Shown here in pieces: positions 1 to 11,748 of a stretch of 64,000 nucleotides of DNA (positions are counted from its first letter, which is position 1; each line of letters begins with the position of its first letter). A model generated the notes under the pieces. It saw only the letters and a list, made by a program, of their open reading frames with translations. It did no database searches and was not told the origin of the DNA. Where the stretch lies: NCBI RefSeq assembly GCF_030272615.1, contig NC_081414.1, positions 767,882,153-767,946,152 on the forward strand. The letters run 5' to 3'. Source of the stretch: Cryptomeria japonica. Lineage: Eukaryota > Streptophyta > Pinopsida > Cupressales > Cupressaceae. The translations under genes and the position numbers were made by a program.

Positions 1-914
1 GCCAACAATCTCCCATTGTCTGTTATAATGCCAAATGCCAACAGTCTAAACATACCACATGCATAGCATCTGGCATTTCTTCTATTTTGAAAATTATTCA
101 TCATAGTTCTACATACATTTTCCTCATGACCATATTTATTGTATTTGAAACATTGACCGGTAAAAGATAAAGCATTATTGATCATCATATTTTTGTAGTG
201 ACTAGCCATATGACCAAATTTATTGCAAACAAAGCAATTACCATTGAAGTTATGAGCATTATGTTGGCTTACTAGAGGCCTTCTTGAATTGTTCTTCTAT
301 TGTGTTTATTGGTAGCTTTCACCTTTCTCAAAACCAAGATCTTGTGTGTCATTAGGATTCTTCTAGCTTGCAAGCATCTCATCAAGTCTGGTTGAAATAA
401 TTCTGAACTTCTCCTTATACTCATTTGTAGTATCAAGATCAAATTTAAGAAGTAGGACCTGCTTTCCAAGATCTTCATCATGTTCTCTAGCATTTTGAAG
501 CTCAATTATCAACTATCCATTCTCATTCTCAAGTCTGTAACATTCTTCAGTTTTGTCTTTTAGGGACTGAGCAAGCTTCTCTTCATTCTTCTTCATTTCT
601 TCAATCTCCTTTGTCAGTTTCATCACAATAGCTTCCATCTCATTCTTCTAAACTATATTATCTCTAGCAAGTTTCTAACATTCTTCAATCTTCTTCTTCA
701 GAACTTCTTCATCAATGCTTTGACTTTCTTTCTCCTGAAGCTAATCAACAAGCTCCTTTCTCTTGTCTCTTGACTTGTTTAACTAATCTTTTAGTGATTC
801 AATAAAGTTCTCAATATCTTTTAGATTTGTCTTCAATTGCTTGACTTTAGCTTTGGACTGATATAGATCATCAAGTGCAACAAGTAGCTATTCTCTAAGA
901 CTACTGGAATCCAT
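1..914 (-). pseudogene. ORF1 (coiled coil + CCHC knuckles) of polymerase-less LTR element D, running off the left edge
   Basis: This is a gag-like nucleic-acid-binding protein, read right to left from an ATG at 912-914. The first 200 or so codons are rich in K, E, L and N in a heptad-like pattern and look like a long coiled coil. The last 90 codons before the edge hold degraded zinc knuckles: CFVCNKFGHMASHY has lost its last Cys, CFKYNKYGHEENVC its second Cys, and a third begins CYACGMF. Several in-frame stops (for example the ninth codon) and at least one frameshift make it a pseudogene. It is collinear with ORF1 of E (53705-54847) and G (49693-50988). No UBN2-type Copia gag domain is visible. 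A structural gag substitute is the likely role, by analogy only. Confidence 0.75.
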
Positions 915-967
915 TGATTCACTTGCAGGATCCACCTCAATCTATCAGACTTCTTCTAAGGAACTAT

Positions 968-979
968 GCTCTGATACCA
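968..979 (-). other. Primer-binding site of element D
   Basis: On the minus strand this reads TGGTATCAGAGC, a match to the 3' end of plant initiator-Met tRNA. It lies 2 bp inside the LTR and fixes the element's orientation and the LTR boundary at 982. Confidence 0.85.
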
Positions 980-981
980 GC

Positions 982-1974
982 TTTTGGAGTCAAGGATCCA
1001 AGGAACACTGAAAGGGGGGGTGAATCAGTGTTCTGCAATTTCAACCTATTTATCTAGATCTATAAACCACTTAATGCAGATTAAGAAAAATAAAATGGAG
1101 AAACACAAAGCAAGGAACAACACCATAACAACAAGATGTTTACGTGGAAACCTGGTTAAGGGAGAAACCATGGTAGGATTCAAACCCACAATATTAGTAT
1201 ACTTTGTTAGAAGTATAAAAATATTACAAAAGGGAATGCACATGCATTCAGGCACACTGCCTAGAGCTCACTACTTAGATTACAAATAAGGGCAATAACC
1301 TTGGAAGGATCACTGCCTTACAAATGTTTGTAAGATATTACAATGAAGGTTTAACTATGAAGTAGCATCAAAAAATGTCTATGAATAGTTTCAGTTAAGC
1401 ACAAAATATTGAATCTCACTAAATTTTGTAACACTACTCTGTTATGATATTTTGCTTCAATTTGGAGCACAATTCTAACACCTGCACATGTGGAACTATG
1501 CACAATCACTCATACACACTTTGCACACTACCACCACACACAAAAATACTCATTACAATCAATCTTATATATCTGCATCACAAATTAAGGACCATTTCAT
1601 GAAGGCTTCAATAACATGACACAAAAGATGAAACATGTAAATGAGTCAGCTCAAATCCACCTTTAAAGCATATGCGGACCAAAACAAAATATACACATGC
1701 TTCCCACATGATAGCTCATCAACCTTGAATATGAAAACAATCGCTAAAATCAATCCACAAGATCCGCAAAAGTGAATCACTACACACTATGACTATTATA
1801 CACTATTCATACCAAGAACGTGATTATCAAATCTTCTAACTTGCACATAACTCATCACCGAAGGACACAATCTAGAAATTAGGTATATTACATGACCGCA
1901 AGCCCTCTCTGAAATCTACATGGCAAAATACACAACCAAAATAATTCGCTAACCAAAACTGTTCACTACCAGAT
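982..1974 (-). repeat. 5' LTR of element D, first part (split by B)
   Basis: The LTR starts TTTTGGAGTC (a decayed TGTTGG when read on +) next to the primer site. It carries the GGGGGGGTGAATC tract shared by all LTRs here and is cut at 1974 by element B. The rest is at 24263-24412. Total length is about 1,143 bp. It shares its terminal wording with the LTR of E. Confidence 0.75.
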
Positions 1975-3390
1975 TGATGGTATGATGAAAGATAAGTATC
2001 TGGTAGAATACTAAGAGGGGAGGGTGAATCAGTATAGTGAAAAACTAATACAAATTTCCCAAACTCAAACTCAGTCAGACAAAGTAATCATATCTCAGTC
2101 AAGATCAATATTCATAAGAATAGTTGACATCAACAGGTTTAACTGTTATGACAACTTTAACAGTAAACAACTTCAACATTTATGTAAATCAACAATGCTT
2201 AATCATAACTCAACATAATCATCTCTCAATGCTTCTACATAACATGCCTTATCATAAATTAACCATATCAACAAATAAGGTCACAACCACAAAAGCATTC
2301 ACCACTTGACACAAATGTTTATACATGGAAAACCCAAATAGGTAAAAACCACGGTGAGATGAGACTCACAAGGATAGCTATCTAAACTCTTTTGAAGTTT
2401 GCCCTGTTAGGAGCCAAATCCTGATAGAGCTTTACAATAAGTCTTGTTAAGAACTAATTCCGGTTAGGAATCACCCGGTTAAGGGATTTTACAAATATGC
2501 CTTGTCAGAAGCACAATACTTAGGAGTAACCTCGATGGAGGATTTAAGAATCCAAGCTAATGGACCACCTTGTTGGAGGATTTAATGAGTAACCAAGCTT
2601 GCTCAAGCTTACCCGGTTAAGGGATTTAACTTCTGTTGTAATTGTTAGAAAACAACAATTTTGTTGATCTATATGAATAGCACTACTTTTGCTTGATCAA
2701 ATCCTTCTATAACCTTCAATCTTCCTTCACTCAAAGTGCAGATCCATTCACCGGTTTGGGAACTACACACTCAATAGGTTTTCTACCAATCTTTGCAACA
2801 ACCTTAACAAACAACTTCATTGACCTTAAATAGAAATCAATTAGGTTGGTAACATAGAAAAACCCTAATTCTCATCATCGAGATTACAAACAAGTTGGTA
2901 CAATCTTGACCATTAGAAATCATGGCAATCTCTTCACATTTTTCAAGACAATTTCAACCGATCACCGCTCTATTGGACTTTGTAACTCATCAAGCATTGT
3001 GCATTAGATGCAATCCACTTTGCTCCTTCCCTAGACAAGAACAAATGTGCCAAAACAATTTGAATATATCCTTAGTCAAATGATCACATGTGTCTCCATC
3101 ATTACTGATCATTAGATAATAAACCAACAAACTTGATCGGTTAGGGTTTAACAACTGATAGGGTTTTACCAGTTACATTACATAGAAAGGTTTAACCCTT
3201 TACACCGGTTCACCGGTTTATCTCACAAACTTAACATACAGGTTTACAACATCTTCCACAAAGCTCTCTTTACTGGTTACTAGCCAATATCAAAAACAAC
3301 AATAGTAGCAATAACATAAATACCATTACCAGTTCAATTGACATCAATGACAATATATCATTAATGTAATCTCTATGCAAAATACCAACA
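1975..3390 (-). repeat. 3' LTR of element B
   Basis: The LTR is 1,416 bp, from TGATGG to CCAACA on +, followed directly by the polypurine tract. It contains the C/G tract near 2018, the conserved accgtggtttt-type block near 2330-2355 and several CCGGTTAAGGGATT-like motifs at 2400-2640. It matches 15207-15587 plus 23206-24257. Confidence 0.88.
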
Positions 3391-3402
3391 ATCTCCCCCT
3401 TT
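3391..3402 (-). other. Polypurine tract of element B
   Basis: On minus this is AAAGGGGGAGAT directly before the 3' LTR. It is the expected plus-strand primer and is identical in A, C, E, F, G and I. Confidence 0.85.
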
Positions 3403-3721
3403 GGCATTGATGGAAATACAACTATCAATGCCTCTGATTGCTACTAAGATTGGTGAATAGGAATTTCGGTTTGCATTACCAAGTATTCACCTTTCTTTGT
3501 CTGTCTTCATCTTGCCGCTAGTTCACTTAATCAGACACAATACTTCTCCCCAATCACATAACTCTTCTCCCACTTTGACAACAATGCCAAAGTGAAAGTA
3601 AAACATGTAATTCTTCTCTCACTATGATGTTGATGCTCCCCCTGTGGAATACATCCACTCCTTCATCAATCCATATAAGATTCTACAAGTAATGCAGAGA
3701 CTAATGCAATCAACATCATGC
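3403..3721 (-). other. 3' untranslated spacer of element B with a second purine tract
   Basis: This is non-coding sequence between the pol stop and the polypurine tract. A second, degraded purine tract next to the word TTGGCATTGTTGTCAAAG lies near 3574-3600. Nothing else is visible. Confidence 0.6.
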
Positions 3722-5840
3722 TCAACTGACTTCATGAAAAGGGACAACCCCCAATTGAATTCTAAGATACTCGAAAGTGGCCTTAGGTAGAGGTTTGGTA
3801 AAGATATCTGCAACCCGCTCCTTGGTAGAAACATGCTCCAAGATAACATCTTTACTTTGAGCTTTTTCCCTCAAGAAGTGATATTTCAATTCAAGGTGCT
3901 TAGTTCTTGCGTGCAAAACAGGATTTTTAAAATGTTTATTGCACTTGTATTATCACACAAAATCTTTATTGGTTCTGAGATTTCCATCTTCAAACCTTCC
4001 AAAATGTGCCTCATCCACATAGCTTGTGTGCAATTCATATAAGCTACTCCATACTCAGCTTCAGCAATAGATTGTGAGGTGCAACTCTGCTTTTTACTAC
4101 TCCAAAAGACTAGCCTTCCTCCTAAAAAGAATGCTTCATCGGTAGTACTCTTTCGGTCATCAATATTTCTAGCCCAATCAACATTTGTGTATGCTTTCAA
4201 ATCAAAATTTCCACCATATGGATACCATAACCCATAGTCAACGGTACCTTTCAGATATCTAAAAATTCTCTTGGTTGCCATCAGATGTGCCTCTTTTGGA
4301 TTCTTTTGAAATTTACGACAATACCAACTGCATGGGCAATATCCGATTGACTGTGAACAACATAGTGTAATTTGCCAATCATTGACCTGTATTCCTTTGC
4401 ATCTATAGACTTAGATGCATCTTCCTTGGACAATTTACAACCTGTAACCATTGGGGTTCCAACTGGTTTATAGTTACTCATACTGAAAGTCTTAAAAACC
4501 TCTTTCACATACTTGGATTGAGTAATGAAAATACCATTCTTCATCTATTGTATTTGTAAGCCTATGAAAATTTTTATTTCCCCTACTAATGACATCTCAA
4601 ATTCATTCTTCATTTCATTTGCAAAGCAATTACTCATGTCATTATTACCTCCAAATATAATGTCATCTATAAATACTTCATTGACCAATATTTCATCTCC
4701 TTCAGACTTGAGATAAATGTTGCTATCATCACTGGTTCTAGTAAAACCTATCTTCATCAAATGAGTATGAAGTCATTCATACCATGCTCTAGGTGCTTGC
4801 TTTAATCCATACAAGGCTTTATGCAATTTTCATACCATGTCTTTCTTATCTGTCAATGCATAGCCATCATGTTGCTCTATATAAACCTCTTCTTCCAATA
4901 TCCCATTCAAAAATGCAGACTTAACATCCATCTGGTATACCTTGAACTTCTTATGAGCTACAAATGCAAGCAATGTTCTGACACCTTCCAGTCTTGCTAC
5001 TAGTGCAAAAGTTTCTCCATAGTATTCTCCTTCTTCTTGTGCATACCCTTTGCATACTAATATTGCCTTATTCCGAACTACAACACCATCTTCATTTAAC
5101 TTATTTCTGAAGACCCATTTGGTACCTATAACATTCTTGTTTACTGGTCGGGGTACCAGGGTCCAAGTGTTTTTCTTCTCAATTTGATCTAACTCCTCCT
5201 CCATAGCTTTCACCCAATGATCATCACCAAATGCCTCTTTAGCACTTCAAGGTTCAAAGGTGGAGATCATGCAAGAGTTCTCTCTTATTCTCCTTCTAGT
5301 TTGTAAACATGCATTCTTATCTCCAATTATCTATTCAGGACTGTGATTCAGTCTCACATACCTAGGAATAACATGATCATTCTCTTCCTTTGAATTTATT
5401 TGTTCTGGTTGAACAAGTACATCAAGATTTGCTTTACCAATTTTTGATTTAACAGTTTCAGGTTCCAAAAGAAAAATGCAAGGATCTCCATCCTTCTTCT
5501 CAAAACTAGTTCCTTTTGCAATTTCAGGACATTCATCTACACGAACATCAGCACTTTCAATAATTTTCTATGTCCAGTTGTTGAAGCATTTATAAGCCTT
5601 ACTCTTGGTGGAATAGCCAAGAAATATGCCTTTATCACTCTTAGCTTCAAACTTGCTTATGTAATCACCTCTTTTAATAAAACATTTGCTACCAAATATT
5701 TTAAAATAGCTAACATCAGGTGATCTCCCATACCAATACTCATATGGGGTCTTGTCCTTACCTCTTTTCACTAGAACTCGGTTCATTATGTACATGGTTG
5801 TACTTACAGCTTCTTTCCAAAATGTTTTTGATACACCTCC
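3722..5840 (-). pseudogene. Copia pol, C-terminal part (integrase tail, RT, RNase H) of element B
   Basis: Read right to left this continues the integrase C-terminus (PYEYWYGRSPDVSYFKIFGS, then FLGYS), an acidic spacer, then RVT_2 reverse transcriptase ([47 protein letters not shown]) and RNase H (GGAFFLGG-like block, LCDNTSAIN, ADIFTKPLP). The ending HEVS-stop corresponds to HEVN in F. In-frame stops and a frameshift near 3900 break it. The N-terminal half is at 13203-15135, separated by element C at a point inside integrase. Its product would have copied the element RNA and removed the template, but it cannot be active as it stands. Confidence 0.88.
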
Positions 5841-7337
5841 TGATAACTCAATGATGAACGGATAGTACTAACTCGGTACTGAGAGGGGGGGGTGAATCAG
5901 TACAGACAAAAATACGGTCCTAAACTAGTTTGACAATAGACACTTCAAATGACTTGCAAATAGTGACACCGGTTTGAAATAGAGTACAACTAGTAAAGAT
6001 AAGAATGACTGAGACAAGCATTGACCTGTTACTCACTTAGCTTTTCACTCAACTCAAGACTACACTACCATTTCACCCTCATGCATAAATAGGTAATCTA
6101 TCATCAAATCATAATAACATCTAGCTCAAAATGTTTTATTGACAAGCATAAAACACAGAACCATCATATGCTTGACAGACAATAGGAAAGCATCACACAT
6201 GATACACATATTTTTCAGATGGAAACCCAAGTGGGAAAAACCACAGTGGGGATGAATACCCACAAACTGTTTTTGAACTCTTTAGAAATCCACTCTGTTA
6301 GGATCCTTGTCCGGTTAGAGACATTACAATAGGTTCTGCTAGGAACCGATCCTATTAGGGATCACCTAGTTAAGGGATGGCTAGAATACTCGGTTAAGGG
6401 TTAAACCCTTATAAAGCTTACCTTGTTAGAGGATTTCAAGAACTCAATAGCTAAAGGATTTCAAACTCAATAGCTTTGAATTACCCTATTAAAGGATTTA
6501 CAGTAAGTCGGTTAAGGCTACCCTGTTAAGGGATTTTCCAACTGTTGAGGTGGTTAGAGATCAATAGGTATTACAATGATCTAGTAACAACACTCAATGC
6601 CAATGTAGATCCGCTTAAGCTCCTCTTCACCTTCTGCACTTACACTCTGTAGGTATCACTTCTCTCCTTTTGATTTGGCAAGAATCGTGTATCCCTTCTC
6701 TTAGATACACACACAAAACTTTTTTCCAACAACCTCAGAAAGAGACATAACATCGACCTTATAGGAAAATAGATAGGTCGATAGCATAAACTCTACACCC
6801 TAAACCCGTTAGGTTAAGGAATTCAAAAAATTCAATCCTGACCATTGAGAACACTCCATTAATTGCAACAGTCTTGATCCAATCTCAAGACATTCTCCAC
6901 CATCCATTTTCACCGATTTCATGGTGGTTGATAACCCATCACACGTTATCACCGTTTTACAGACTTCGCACATTCTTGAGGTAGATAGAAACAATCTCCT
7001 TCATGCAAGATCCTTCACTCGCACAAGGTTGACGTGGCAACATGATCTATTCTTCATTACAATGCTAACTCATCACACAATGTCACCGGTTGAGACACAC
7101 AAGCTTGAAGCACTTCAACCGAAAACCCTGAAGTTGAGACTACCAACCGGTAGTCATACAACACTTCCATGTGTCGGTTCACCTTGAACAAGAACATCGC
7201 TTCACTTCGGCACAAATTCCAGTTCACAATGTTATGTCAGTTCTCTCATATGCCAGTTCTCACCTCTTCAGCATATTGAAATCAATGACAACATACAATG
7301 TCATTATGTCCTGATACCAGTTCACACAATGCCAACA
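5841..7337 (-). repeat. 3' LTR of element C
   Basis: Runs from TGATAAC to GCCAACA on +, adjoining the polypurine tract at 7338. It includes the G tract at 5883-5892, the conserved gggaaaaaccac block at 6233-6244, and repeated gttagggatcac/ggttaaggg motifs at 6295-6540. Confidence 0.9.
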
Positions 7338-7349
7338 ATCTCCCCCTTT
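7338..7349 (-). other. Polypurine tract of element C
   Basis: AAAGGGGGAGAT on minus, directly before the 3' LTR. A second copy lies at 7435-7445 in the 3' spacer (7350-7580), again beside a TTGGCATT...TGTCAAAG word. Confidence 0.85.
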
Positions 7350-7580
7350 GGCATTGATGGCAATATATAAAGATATCTCTCTACTTCACATCTTCTCCCC
7401 CAATTTTTGCAGATATCTTCTCCACTTCAAATCTTCTCCCCCTTTGACAATAATGCCAAAGTGGAGGCACAAGCTTCCTTGTTCCATTATGTTGCTCCCC
7501 CTGAGGAGTAGCATCCTTCAACACATCAATCCAAAATAAATTTGACTATGCAATACCTGACTGATGTGGAGCATATGCAT

Positions 7581-10500
7581 TTAGTTTACCTCCTGAAGGG
7601 GCAACATCCCTAATTCACCTCTTAAGTACATAAATGTAGTCTTTGGGAGAGGCTTGGTGAATATGTCTACTAACTGCTCCTTACTGGAAACATGTTCTAG
7701 TGCAATCTCTTTGTTTTGAACCTTTTCCCTTAAGAAATGATACTTAAGCTCAAAGTGCTTGGTTCTAGAATGTAAAATCGGATTCTTGGAGATATTAATT
7801 GCACTAGTATTGTCACAAAATATACTTACCAGTTCAGATACAGGAACTTTGAAGCCATTTAATACATGCTTCATCTAAATTGTCTGAGTGCAGTTCATGA
7901 AAGCTGCAACATACTCTACTTCCACTGTAGACTAAGAGATACAACTCTGCTTCTTACTCATCCATGAGACCAGTCTACCACCAAGAAAGAATGCACCATC
8001 GGTTGTGCTTTTCTGGTCATCTATATTGCCTGCCCAATCAACATCTGTGTATACTTTCAAGTTGAAATCCTTGCTATAAGGATACCACAATCCATAGTCA
8101 ACAGTTCCCTTCAGATACCTAAGAACCCGCTTGATTGTAACCAAGTGAGATTCTCTTGGGATTTTCTAGAATCTTATAGTAATGCCAACTACATGTGCAA
8201 TATCCGGTCAGCTATGCACTACATAATGCAACTTACCAATCATTGATCGGTATTCCTTCTCATCAACCAATTCTAAGTCATCTTCTTTAGATAGTTTACA
8301 ATTGGTCACCATCAGAGTACCAACCGGTTTGCTATCTTCCGTGCCAAAGGTCTTCAACACCTCTTTGACATACTTGGACTGAGTGATAAAGATTCCATCC
8401 TTCATCTACTGGATCTGCAGTCCAATGAAGAATTTAATCTCCCCTATGAGTGACATTTCAAACTCTTTCTTCATCTCATCTGCAAACTCATGACTCATCT
8501 TGTCATCTCCACCAAAGATAATGTCATCAACAAATACCTCACAAAACGGGATCTGATCTCCTTCAGACTTCAAGTAGATATTACTATCTTCACTTGATCT
8601 CTCAAATCCAATCTTCACAAGATGAGAATGCATACATTCATACCATGCCCTAGGTGCCTGCTTTAGTCCATAAGAGGCTTTATGTATCCTACATACCATG
8701 TCACTGTCTTTAGATAGGGAAAACCCATCTGGTTGCTCAATATACACCTCCTCTTCAAGTACACCATTTAGGAATGCATATTTTACATCCATTTGATATA
8801 CTTTGAAACCTTTAAAAGCTACATATGCAAGAAGCATACAGACTCCTTCCAATCTGGCTACAGGAGCAAAGCTTTCTCCATAGTCTTCTCCTTCTTCTTG
8901 AGCATATCCTTTGCACACTAATTTGGCTTTGTTCCTAATCACTATGCCATCCTCATTCAGCTTATTTCTGAAAACCCATTTAGTACCAATGACATTTTTG
9001 TGCTTTGGTCTGGGTACCAAAGACCATGTACTATTTTTCTCTATTTGGTCAAGTTCCTCTTCCATTGCCTTGACCTAGTCTTCATCCTTATGTGCCTCTT
9101 TGAATGATTTAGGCTCAAATTCAGAGATCATACAAGAGTTTTCTCTGACCTTTCTTCTTGTAAGGATTCCTGCATCCTTATCTCCTATGATCTGCTTAGG
9201 ATCATGGTTCAGCTTGACATACCGAGGAATGGTCTTGATATATTCCTCTTGCTTTTCTTCTTCATCCTCATCTCCATCAGTATCAACATCTACATTTCCC
9301 GATGTAGGAACATTGTTACTGGTACTCGGTTGGCTATCAACCGGTTCCCAAAAGGTAGCAACCAGTTCATTTACAACTTGCTCACTGTCGATTTCCTCAA
9401 TTTTCTCAGAGGTTTCATCAACTCTTACATTGATTCTTTCCATAATTCTCTGAGTCCTATTGTTGAAACACTTGAGAGCTTTTCTCTTGGTGGAATATCC
9501 TAGGAATATTCCCTCATCACATTTTGCATCAAATTTGCTCTGGTGTTCACTACTCTTGATGTAACATTTGCTACCAAATACTCTAAAGTAGCTGACCACA
9601 GGTGTCTTATCGGCCCAATACTCATAAGGAGTTTTATCCTTACCTTTCTTGATGAGTACCCAGTTCATTGTGTAAACTGCAGTGCTCACCGCTTCTCTCC
9701 AAAAGGTGTGAGCTACCTTTCCTTGAATCAACATGGTTCTAGCTACTTCAACCATAGTCTGGTTATTCCTCTCTGCTAGGCCATTCTGCTGTGGATTCTG
9801 GGGGGCAAACAATTGCTTCTTGATGACATGTTCTTCATAGTACTTGCTGAATTCACCAGAAGTGAATTCCCCTCCTTGATCAATTCTCAGGCACTTGATC
9901 CTTTTACCGCTTTCCTTCTCCACTAATGCTCTGAAAGCTTTGAACTTTACAAAGGCTTCAGACTTGTGTTTCAAGAATGTGACCCACATCATTCTTGAGC
10001 AGTCATCAATGAGAATCATGAAGTACCTATCACCCTGCACACTTCTACTTTTCATAGGACCACACAAATCAGTATGCACAAGATCAAGCAAGTTGTCAGC
10101 AATGAAAGATCTACCTTTAAAGGTTGAGGAGGACATTTTCCCCAATTGACACTCTCTGCACAAGGTATTATCTAGTTTTCTTAGCACCAGCAACCCTCTA
10201 ACTGCCTTGATCTTACAAGCCTTCATAATGTTATCAAATTTTACATGGCAGAGTCTCTTATGCCATATCCAGCTATCATCAACTTTATCCATAAGACATG
10301 TACTTATATTTGCATTCAGCTGAAATAGGTTACCTTTGGTCTATATGCGAGTAACCACCAATTCACCATTCTTTCTTTTGATTCTAAAAACTCCATTCTT
10401 GAATTCCAGAGTGAGGCCACTGTCATTCAACTGGGCAACACTTAGAAGGTTATGTCTAAGACCATCAACCCAATACACATTGTCAGCACTACTCTTTCCA

Positions 10501-11675
10501 TTCAGAGAGATGGACCCTCTGCCTTTGACCATGCATGATGCATCATTGCCAAAGTGAACCACACCACCATCATACTCCTCCAATGATAGAAACTTGCTCC
10601 GGTCACCAGTCATATGGTGAGAACAACCACTTTCAATGATCCACTCATTGGAATTATCAAACCAGGAGACAAGAGCCTTCTTGTCTGACACATCTTCCTT
10701 GACAACAACAAACACAATATCTTCATTTTCTTCATCCTCTGATTCTTCATCTGTGACACCTTCATCAACTGCCACAAAACAGTTTCTCCGGTTTCCTCCT
10801 TTGAATTTCTTGAACCTTTCTGGTTTGTCCTTGTTGTTGCCATTAGGATAGTTTACAGCAATATGTCCTATCCAGTTACAAGAGAAGCATTTCAAAGGTA
10901 GTTTACCTCTATATTTGTTGGTTCCTTTAGGAAGTTTCCTGGAAAGGAGAGCTTCAAATGCCATCAGAATGTCCTCATCATCCATTTCTATGCACTATCT
11001 TGGTTCACCACTAGTGCTAGCTTCTTTTCCTTTTCTGGATGGTACTGCAGAAGCTTTAAAAGTTGATTCAGTCTTTTGAACACTGCCATCGAAACTATTT
11101 AGCTCGTAGGTTTTCAACTTTACAATGATGGAGTCTAGGGATACCTTAGTCTTTTCTATTGATCTTAGCTCTTGAATAGCAACAACCCTTATTGCATAGA
11201 CCGACAATAAGGATCTCAAGACTTTGCTTACCACAGTGGCATCTTCTATTTTACCACCTACACTCTTGATATCTCCAACAACGGTTTTGATTCTTATTCC
11301 ATACTATTGAATGGTCTCACCTTCAACCATCTGCATATCTTCAAACTTCCCTCTAAGGCTTTCTTCCTTAGCCTGTTTTACATGCTTATCACCGTCATAG
11401 ATATTTTCAAGAGTATCCCATACCTCTTTGAGATTTACCTTATCCTGAACATCAATAAACTCAATGTCAAATAAACTACTAATTAGGGCTTCCATGACTT
11501 GCCCATTCTCCTGCATCTCTCTCTTTTGGTCATCAGTAAGGGTACTGGTAGGAGCAACATAGGCAATCTCAACATAGCTCCAGTGTTGAGCACCCATGCT
11601 TTTTATGTATATTTTCATTTTGTCTTTCCTTATACTAAAATTTTCTCTGTTAAACTCTGGACCTTCCCTCTTCAT
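7581..11675 (-). pseudogene. Copia gag-pol polyprotein of element C, one frame with seven stops
   Basis: Starting at ATG 11675 (MKREGPEFN), 1,365 codons stay in one frame to the stop at 7581. The order is UBN2-type gag; a CCHC knuckle in which CFSCNWIGHIAVNY has lost its last Cys; aspartic protease with a decayed DSG (IIESGCSHHMTGD); GAG-pre-integrase (WIWHKRLCH); integrase with HTDLCGP, RIDQGGEF and QQNGLAERNN as the D,D,E positions; RT (FVDDIIFGG); and RNase H (FCDNTSAIN, VDIFTKPLP). I find no frameshift. All seven internal stops look like single C-to-T or G-to-A changes: Q to TAG five times, W to TAG once and R to TGA once. Full-length Copia polyproteins are about this long, so only nonsense changes have killed it. 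Confidence 0.92.
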
Positions 11676-11734
11676 GATTAGATTGGGATCTTTACCTCAA
11701 GCGGTTAAGCTATAGCACAGAGGACCTAGAGGAT

Positions 11735-11746
11735 GCTCCGATACCA
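11735..11746 (-). other. Primer-binding site of element C
   Basis: Minus strand TGGTATCGGAGC, one change from the initiator-Met tRNA complement, 2 bp from the LTR. Confidence 0.85.
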
Positions 11747-11748
11747 AA

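Noticed and set aside
9100-10560. Several open frames on + opposite element C
   Set aside because: They are shadows of the minus-strand gag-pol. The minus frame has conserved Copia motifs and the + frames have none.
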